A stretch of 64,000 bases of DNA from Bacteroidales bacterium. Its GTDB lineage: Bacteria > Bacteroidota > Bacteroidia > Bacteroidales > Muribaculaceae. This document shows positions 59,204-64,000 of this stretch, piece after piece. The notes beneath the pieces were generated by a model. It worked only from the letters and a program-made list of their open reading frames with translations. It was not told the origin of the DNA and did not search any database. The first letter of the stretch is position 1. Each line of letters begins with the position of its first letter. The translations under genes and the position numbers were made by a program. Location of the stretch: contig SFJG01000002.1 of NCBI GenBank assembly GCA_004555955.1, forward strand, positions 9,021-73,020. The letters are read 5' to 3'.

Positions 59204-61885
59204 TTATTTCAGTGCGGCAAGGCTTTCGCGAAGGGTTGCAATTTTTGCTTCGGCGTCGGCTTGCTTTTTGCGCTCCATTTCGATGACTTTCGCCGGTGCG
59301 TTGTTGACAAACTTCTCGTTGCTGAGTTTCTTCATTACGCTTGCGAGGAAGCCTTCGTAGTACTTGAGGTCTGCCTCGATTTTCTTGATTTCTTCTTCAA
59401 CGTTGATGTTGTCGGCCAATGGAACGGCAAATTCGGCGGTTCCGACGAGGAACGACGCTGCAGCACCGTCTTTTTCGGCAACGTTGTCGATGCTTGACAG
59501 GTTTGCAAGTTTTTCGACAATCGGCGTTGCCGGGCAAGTTGCGCCGCCAAGCATTTGGAGTTTGAGCGCCTCGCGGTTGGCAATGTTTTTCTGCAATCTC
59601 ACGGTGCGGACTCCGGCGATAATCTCTTTTGCTATTTCGATGTCGGCAACGATAGCTTCATCGACGGGTTGTGCTTTGGGCAATTGTGCAACCATAATGC
59701 TTTCGCCGTCTTTACGCTCTGCAATGTGTTGCCAGAGTTCTTCGGTGATGAAGGGCATAAAGGGATGGAGCAGACGGAGCAGGTTGTCGAAGAATGCCAA
59801 TGTAGCATCCATAGTGGCGCGGTCGATGGGCTGTCCGTAGGCGGGTTTTACCATTTCGAGATACCACGACGAGAATTCGTCCCAGAACAATTTGTAGACA
59901 GCCATCAGGGCTTCCGACAAGCGGAATTTGCTGAACAAGTCGGCAACTTCGGCAAGCGTCTTGTTGAGGATGGCGTCGAACCAGCGGATGGCGATTTTTG
60001 CGTATTCGGGTTGTTCGATGTCGGCAACATTCCACCCTTTGACGAGGCGGAACGCATTCCATATCTTGTTGTTGAAGTTACGACCTTGGGTGCAGAGCGA
60101 TTCGTCGAAGAGGATGTCGTTGCCTGCGGGTGCCGAAAGCATCATGCCCATACGCACGCCGTCGGCGCCGTAACGTTCCATCAGTTCTATCGGGTCGGGC
60201 GAGTTGCCGAGCGATTTCGACATCTTTCTGCCCAATTTGTCGCGTACGATGCCGGTAAAGTATACGTTGCGGAACGGCATTTTGCCGATATATTCGTAGC
60301 CTGCCATAATCATGCGTGCTACCCAGAAGAAGATGATGTCCGGTCCGGTTACGAGGTCGTTGGTCGGGTAGTAGTAGTTGATTTCTTCGTTGCCGGGGTT
60401 GTTGATGCCGTCGAAGAGGGTTATCGGCCACAACCACGACGAGAACCAGGTGTCGAGCGCTTCGTCGTCTTGGCGAAGGTCGTCGCTCGTCATTGCGGTG
60501 TTGCCGGTTTTCGATTTCGCTTTTTCGAGGGCTTCTTCGAGTGTCGGTGCTACAACGAAGTCGTTTTCGCCTTCGCCGTAGAAGTATGCCGGGATGCGGT
60601 GACCCCACCATAGTTGACGGCTGATGCACCAGTCTTTGATGTTCTCGAGCCAGTTCTTGTAGGTCGATTTATATTTCGCCGGGATAAACTTGATTTCGTC
60701 GTTCATCACCGGAGGCAATGCGATTTCGGCAAAGTGCTTCATGTCGATAAACCATTGCAACGACAACCGCGGTTCGATGGGCACGTGTGTGCGCTCCGAG
60801 CAACCTACTTTATTTGTGTAGTCTTCGATTTTTTCCATCAAGCCGGCTGCTTGCAGGTCTTTGCAGATTTGCTCGCGCACGTCGAAGCGGTCCATGCCCA
60901 CATACATTCCGGCAACTTCGTTAACCGTTCCGTCGGCGTTGAAGATGTCGATAGTCTCAAGGTTGTGAGTTTGACCGAGCATATAGTCGTTTTCGTCGTG
61001 TGCAGGCGTAACTTTCAAGCAACCTGTACCGAATTCGATGTCGACATAGCGGTCTTCGATTACCGGCACATCGCGACCTACCAAAGGCACTATGACGCGT
61101 TTGCCCTTGAGCCATTGGTTCTTCGGGTCTTTCGGGTTGATACACATTGCCGTGTCGCCCATAATCGTTTCCGGACGCGTTGTTGCAACAACGGCATATC
61201 GGCGTCCCTGCTCGTCGCGATGCACGATTTCGCCTTCTTCGCCGGTTTCGCCGCTCAGGTCGTCGTTGGCTACGTAGTAGCGCAAGTAGTAGAGCTTCGA
61301 TTTTTCTTCTTGGTAGTATACCTCGTCGTCGCTAAGTGCGGTCTTGTTTTTCGGGTCCCAATGAACCATACGAAGTCCTCTATAGATGAGGCCTTTGTCG
61401 TATAGGTCGCAGAACACTTTCGTAACGCTTTCGCTACGCTTTTCGTCCATCGTGAATGCCGTACGACTCCAATCGCACGATGCACCGAGCTTCTTGAGCT
61501 GCTCGAGAATAATGCCGCCGTGCTTGTGTGTCCACTCCCAGGCGTGTTCCAAGAATTGCTCGCGAGTCAAGTCGCTCTTCTTGATGCCTTCGTCGGCGAG
61601 TTTTTTTACTACTTTTGTCTCGGTAGCAATGCTGGCATGGTCCGTGCCGGGAACCCACAGCGCATTCTTGCCTTCCATGCGTGCGCGTCGTATCAAGATG
61701 TCTTGAATCGTGTTGTTAAGCATGTGTCCCATGTGCAACACGCCTGTTACGTTTGGCGGCGGAATGACTATTGTGTAGGGCTCTCTTTCGTCGGGGGTCG
61801 ACTTGAATAAGTCGTGGCGTAACCAATATTCATACCATTTGCCCTCTACTTCGTCAGGGCTGTATGTCGATGTTATTTCGCTCAT
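59204..61885 (-). CDS. valS: Valyl-tRNA synthetase
   Basis: An 893-residue class I synthetase that charges tRNA-Val. The HIGH motif appears as VLHMGHMLN (about 49-57) and the KMSKS motif as GRKMSKSLGNS (about 528-538). The inserted editing domain lies between them (TTRPETIMGDTAMCI near 238), followed by the anticodon-binding domain and a C-terminal coiled-coil tRNA-binding arm (EEEIKKIEADLKYYEGFLAS). Full length. A promoter-like TACCTTTG lies about 60 bp upstream. No T-box-like leader was seen. Confidence 0.97.
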   Translation of the reverse strand: MSEITSTYSPDEVEGKWYEYWLRHDLFKSTPDEREPYTIVIPPPNVTGVLHMGHMLNNTIQDILIRRARMEGKNALWVPGTDHASIATETKVVKKLADEGIKKSDLTREQFLEHAWEWTHKHGGIILEQLKKLGASCDWSRTAFTMDEKRSESVTKVFCDLYDKGLIYRGLRMVHWDPKNKTALSDDEVYYQEEKSKLYYLRYYVANDDLSGETGEEGEIVHRDEQGRRYAVVATTRPETIMGDTAMCINPKDPKNQWLKGKRVIVPLVGRDVPVIEDRYVDIEFGTGCLKVTPAHDENDYMLGQTHNLETIDIFNADGTVNEVAGMYVGMDRFDVREQICKDLQAAGLMEKIEDYTNKVGCSERTHVPIEPRLSLQWFIDMKHFAEIALPPVMNDEIKFIPAKYKSTYKNWLENIKDWCISRQLWWGHRIPAYFYGEGENDFVVAPTLEEALEKAKSKTGNTAMTSDDLRQDDEALDTWFSSWLWPITLFDGINNPGNEEINYYYPTNDLVTGPDIIFFWVARMIMAGYEYIGKMPFRNVYFTGIVRDKLGRKMSKSLGNSPDPIELMERYGADGVRMGMMLSAPAGNDILFDESLCTQGRNFNNKIWNAFRLVKGWNVADIEQPEYAKIAIRWFDAILNKTLAEVADLFSKFRLSEALMAVYKLFWDEFSSWYLEMVKPAYGQPIDRATMDATLAFFDNLLRLLHPFMPFITEELWQHIAERKDGESIMVAQLPKAQPVDEAIVADIEIAKEIIAGVRTVRLQKNIANREALKLQMLGGATCPATPIVEKLANLSSIDNVAEKDGAAASFLVGTAEFAVPLADNINVEEEIKKIEADLKYYEGFLASVMKKLSNEKFVNNAPAKVIEMERKKQADAEAKIATLRESLAALK

Positions 61886-62075
61886 AATTTATATTGTTTT
61901 TACTTTTTTCTCTTTGCTATGCCGCTCACGGCAAAATCGTCTGCAAAGGTACTAACAATTAGCGACAAATCGTTTGAATTAGGTTGAAAAAATAAACAAT
62001 CATGAGCAAAAAAGATGTAAAAAGATGACGCCAGCGACGTGGTAAGAGGTAAGAGGTGAGAGGTGATGGGTGGAG
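61886..62075. other. valS leader and gene-free stretch with heptamer repeats
   Basis: On the minus strand TACCTTTG (61951-61944) is a probable -7 element for valS. Further right, 62042-62076 holds five tandem 7-mers: GTAAGAG, GTAAGAG, GTGAGAG, GTGATGG, GTGGAGA. No gene is seen. Confidence 0.5.
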
Positions 62076-62101
62076 AGGATGTTGCGTTATTCTCGCCAAT
62101 T
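62076..62101. repeat. Direct repeat, copy 1, at the left edge of the AT-rich cassette
   Basis: 26 bp matching 62807-62832 with one mismatch (AGGATGTTGC(G/T)TTATTCTCGC then CAATT). Read on the minus strand, it encodes the last codons NWRE-stop plus 11 bp of downstream sequence of the gene at 62818, so it looks like a copied or ancestral 3' end of that gene. Confidence 0.8.
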
Positions 62102-62239
62102 AACAGCGAAATTAATCAATGTATTCTTAATTTAGAGTGATTTAACAATATGAATTTATAAAAATAATCCCTGTAGAAGGTAAATAATTTACCACTTACA
62201 GGGACTAAATGTCTTATCTTACGCTATGTTTAAATACAT
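62102..62239. other. Gene-free AT-rich sequence inside the cassette
   Basis: 138 bp without a gene, between copy 1 of the direct repeat and the stop codon of the orphan gene. A hairpin-like ACCTTCTACAGGGA/CCCTGTAAGTGG pairing near 62170-62205 (TCCCTGTAG... and ...ACAGGGA) could act as its terminator. Confidence 0.35.
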
Positions 62240-62647
62240 TTAAGCAATTCTTTTGAAATATATTTTCTTAGGATATCTTCCTAATACACATAGTGTTACC
62301 GGACAAATCCATATAGGTTCTTTGAATTCTGAATTTGATACAGTATATGAAGCACCTCCAGCCAAGGATTTCTCAAAACTATCAAGGATAATATAACCAC
62401 TGTAATCATCTATACAATCCAGTATTACTTGAAGAGTTACTTTGTTATCACCTTTAGCTATATGAGAAAGAAGTTTATCAGATCCTGCGACCATCTCAAG
62501 ATTACTTCTATTTCCATCCCAGGGTATATCAATATACCATCTTCCGTCAGGGTCTTGCACAAAGGTTAATTCATATTCTCTTTCTGATTTACTAAAGATT
62601 CCACTTATAAATGAGTGGATGGTCTTAAAATTGTTTAATATATCCAT
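62240..62647 (-). CDS. AT-rich orphan protein, possibly DUF6717-like
   Basis: A 135-residue protein with no signal peptide. Visible parts: ELTFVQDPDGRWYIDIPWDG near 25-44, LEMVAGSDKLLSHIA near 51-65, and a C-terminal YFKRIA. The DPDGRWYIDIPxW and MVAGSDKLL stretches recall the small Bacteroidetes DUF6717 family, found singly in accessory regions. The match is from memory and unproven. Codon use is strongly AT-biased, unlike genes to its left, and it lies inside a 731-bp segment bounded by 26-bp direct repeats. It may be an immunity-type or other accessory protein; no partner toxin is visible. Confidence 0.55.
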   Translation of the reverse strand: MDILNNFKTIHSFISGIFSKSEREYELTFVQDPDGRWYIDIPWDGNRSNLEMVAGSDKLLSHIAKGDNKVTLQVILDCIDDYSGYIILDSFEKSLAGGASYTVSNSEFKEPIWICPVTLCVLGRYPKKIYFKRIA

Positions 62648-62648
62648 T

Positions 62649-62764
62649 TTAATCTTTTAAAAAATTAATTATTTTCTGAAGCCTGTCAGCATCAGATTTT
62701 TTTAAATAAATTCATCAAAATATTCGTAACGACTTTTATGATTAAAAATGTATTTTATTCCTGT
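62649..62764 (-). pseudogene. Broken gene remnant upstream of the orphan gene
   Basis: On the minus strand one frame reads TGIKYIFNHKSRYEYFDEFI-stop, and after a shift at a run of seven A the next frame reads SDADRLQKIINFLKD-stop, ending 1 bp before the orphan gene ATG. The two halves join as a plausible protein C-terminus, as expected of a decayed gene once coupled to the downstream one. The fragment is too short for a family call. Confidence 0.4.
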
Positions 62765-62806
62765 TCATATTCTTTTAAAGATGTTACTCTCAGGGATTAG
62801 AAGAAC

Positions 62807-62832
62807 AGGATGTTGCTTTATTCTCGCCAATT
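62807..62832. repeat. Direct repeat, copy 2, at the right edge of the AT-rich cassette
   Basis: The 26-bp partner of 62076-62101 (one mismatch). It covers the last five codons of the 247-residue gene and 11 bp downstream. The period between copies is 731 bp. Confidence 0.8.
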
Positions 62833-63561
62833 GAATTCCACGCCGAGGGTGTCGAGCGCGTCATATTTCCACTCTTCTTGGTCGAAATTCGGCGTGAATC
62901 GTGCCATAAGTACTTTCTTTTTATGTTCTTCGTCGGTGTCGCGCCAGCCATTGAACTGTTGATGATGTTCGTCGAGGTCGTATATCGTCATATTCATGTC
63001 GAGCTGGAAGTAGACGGTGCCGATGCGAGTGAGTTTCATATCTGTTTTTCCGACGCAGTCTTCAAGATTAAGCGAATGATTGTCGAGCATAAAACGATAA
63101 TGAGGGTCATGGAAGGTGTCTAAATAACTAAAGTGGCTTAAAGCAAATTCCATCACGGCATCTCCGTTTTTTATTTCAATCACATCGCCGACGAAGATAT
63201 GCTCGCCGTTGCTGTCAACGTAGTTGGTGTCGGCGCCGGCATAGAGGAAGCGCACAGCGTAGCCCGTTCGGGTGCATTTTTCTTCGAAAAAATTGTCGAC
63301 AACGTCTTTGCTGTGGTCGTCGGCAAATTGCTCTTCATCGCGCCATACGTACAGGTCGTCGGCAAAGAAGAAGAAATCGCCGAACTCTGCGTAGCCGAAT
63401 TTGTCTCTATCTTCCACATATCTGATGCGGATTCGCGGAATGCAACTCGGTCGTTCGCCCTTACATATAGCCTCGTGATAGTTTTCGCACAAGAGTGTCA
63501 GCAGGTCGCTTGTAATTGCCGTTGCCGGTGTAATTTGGAATCTTTTTTCCATAGTAGTCAT
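62818..63561 (-). CDS. Uncharacterised 247-residue protein with YopX-like C-terminal pattern
   Basis: A cytosolic protein I do not recognise. The N-terminal half has LLCENYHEAICKGERPSCIP, RYVEDRDKFGYAEFGDFFFF and an acidic EEQFADDHSKDV part. The second half contains VDSNGEHIFVGDVIEIKNGD and LTRIGTVYFQLDMN, a spacing reminiscent of the DxNGxxIYEGDIV and GNIY parts of the phage YopX family, though the match is partial. It is acidic and rich in aromatic residues. It has a strong promoter at 63605-63635. An alternative ATG is at 63552. It stands between the AT-rich cassette and a restriction-type gene, so accessory or defence-island membership is plausible. Confidence 0.6.
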   Translation of the reverse strand: MTTMEKRFQITPATAITSDLLTLLCENYHEAICKGERPSCIPRIRIRYVEDRDKFGYAEFGDFFFFADDLYVWRDEEQFADDHSKDVVDNFFEEKCTRTGYAVRFLYAGADTNYVDSNGEHIFVGDVIEIKNGDAVMEFALSHFSYLDTFHDPHYRFMLDNHSLNLEDCVGKTDMKLTRIGTVYFQLDMNMTIYDLDEHHQQFNGWRDTDEEHKKKVLMARFTPNFDQEEWKYDALDTLGVEFNWRE

Positions 63562-63604
63562 CCATTTTGGTTATTATTATTGTTGTTGCGTAAATCTTAC
63601 GCCA

Positions 63605-63635
63605 CAAAAGTAATAACATTATTTTGAATGACCAA
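63605..63635 (-). promoter_or_regulatory. Promoter of the 247-residue protein gene
   Basis: Minus strand TTG (63635-63633), exactly 20 bp, TACTTTTG (63612-63605), about 44 bp before the ATG. Confidence 0.7.
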
Positions 63636-63686
63636 GAAAATTGCGTAAAAATTACACAACAAAATAAAATATGCCTATTCCGGACA

Positions 63687-63725
63687 CCCCGAGGCGCAAC
63701 CATAAAGGCTGGTTGCGTTTCGGGG
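63687..63725. terminator. Long GC-rich hairpin before the right-edge gene
   Basis: 15-bp arms CCCCGAGGCGCAACC and GGTTGCGTTTCGGGG (two G-U pairs) around a 9-nt loop. No strong T-run follows on either strand, so a terminator of the minus-strand gene ending at 63740 is likely but not certain. Confidence 0.5.
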
Positions 63726-63739
63726 GTATATAGGCTTTA

Positions 63740-64000
63740 TTATTTCTTTGATAAAACTTCCTTAATGTGTTTTTGTGCACCTTTTGATATATCAAAAAGT
63801 TTGTATAATTGCTCAGTTACATTTTTAGAAAAATCGATATAAGGATTATTATCGCTGTAATCTATAATATCAGGGACTTTCTTTGCCAATGAAGTTAACG
63901 ATTCATCAGTGAGCAAAAATGCAAAACGAATTAGTTCACTCGTAGCATACTTATAAAAGTTTTTTGCTTCTGCCTCTGTTTCGAATGTCTTTAGTGCGAG
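63740..64000 (-). CDS. C-terminus of a probable restriction-modification enzyme (Eco57I-like), cut by window edge
   Basis: The last 86 residues of a gene that starts beyond the window. It contains FETEAEAKNFYKYATSELIR, then VPDIIDYSDNNPYIDFSKNV and LYKLFDISKGAQKHIKEVLS at the end. The pattern of an EAxNFxKY helix, a DxxDYxDNNPxIDF stretch and a terminal xQLYxLFxI...I(K/E)xVL helix resembles the C-terminal specificity region of Eco57I/type IIG-like restriction-methyltransferases and related N6-adenine methylases. The fragment alone is not proof. Codon use is AT-rich as in the orphan gene, consistent with transfer. Confidence 0.5.
   Translation of the reverse strand, partial: LALKTFETEAEAKNFYKYATSELIRFAFLLTDESLTSLAKKVPDIIDYSDNNPYIDFSKNVTEQLYKLFDISKGAQKHIKEVLSKK

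Noticed and set aside
62102..62806. Insertion sequence
   Set aside because: No transposase and no terminal inverted repeats; the bounding repeats are direct and 26 bp, too long for a usual target duplication.

Overview
The window reads as a chromosome segment of a gut-type Bacteroidales bacterium. The evidence is a complete PorT-PorP-GldK-L-M-N type IX secretion locus, many promoters of the Bacteroidetes form (TTG, about 20 bp, TAnnTTTG), a DUF1599 / DoxX-type membrane protein / tpiA / SPOR / folE gene order, split glycogen enzymes (debranching enzyme, glycosyltransferase, GH57) and Bacteroidetes-style NfnAB, ferritin, HtpG and ClpC-like proteins. A family such as Muribaculaceae is plausible but cannot be fixed from the sequence. 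Almost everything is core chromosome with dense, mostly sensibly operonic genes; only the last 2 kb looks accessory.

Layout. 1-2.8 kb: end of a glycosyltransferase, then a minus-strand three-gene unit (HisC-like aminotransferase, LicC-like nucleotidyltransferase, LicD-like transferase) that probably makes and transfers a phospho-aminoalcohol onto a surface glycan. 3-7.6 kb: a tiny Cys-rich membrane peptide, a biotin-dependent carboxyltransferase (OadA/PycB type), EngB, tRNA-Leu, YhhQ queuosine-precursor transporter and a YjjG-type phosphatase. 7.7-13.6 kb: DegP/HtrA, DUF695, then DUF1599 - DoxX-type membrane protein - TpiA - SPOR - FolE, in which the DoxX-type reading frame runs without a stop straight into TpiA. 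13.7-14.2 kb: tRNA cluster (Gly, Gly, Leu, Glu). 14.5-22.2 kb: S41 lipoprotein peptidase plus beta-barrel protein, membrane protein plus SmpB, a THUMP-like methyltransferase, guanine deaminase, a GH127-type arabinofuranosidase and a SUI1-like factor.

22.3-29.3 kb: the type IX secretion operon porT-porP-gldK-gldL-gldM-gldN. 29.4-31.7 kb: NfnAB transhydrogenase. 31.8-37.1 kb: ferritin, then the glycogen unit. 37.3-45.7 kb: HtpG, a ClpC-like ATPase without its N-terminal domain, GyrA and a TPR protein. 45.8-53.4 kb: a DNA-alkylation-repair-like protein, an EamA transporter, an RNA methyltransferase, RadA, a polyferredoxin membrane protein paired with a Tat-exported Fe-S aldo-keto reductase, and a lipid kinase. 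53.4-61.9 kb: an HdeD-like membrane protein, a cytidylate-kinase-like protein, RluD plus a PASTA protein, two divergent esterases and ValS.

The right end (62-64 kb) is AT-rich and unlike the rest. A 731-bp segment bounded by a 26-bp near-perfect direct repeat carries one AT-rich orphan gene and broken gene remnants. It abuts an uncharacterised 247-residue protein and the C-terminus of what is probably a restriction-modification protein. I found no CRISPR array, transposase, integrase or rRNA. No clearly new multi-gene system is visible; the strongest unusual items are the DoxX-TpiA open frame, the repeat-bounded cassette at the right edge, the phospho-aminoalcohol module and the N-domain-less ClpC.
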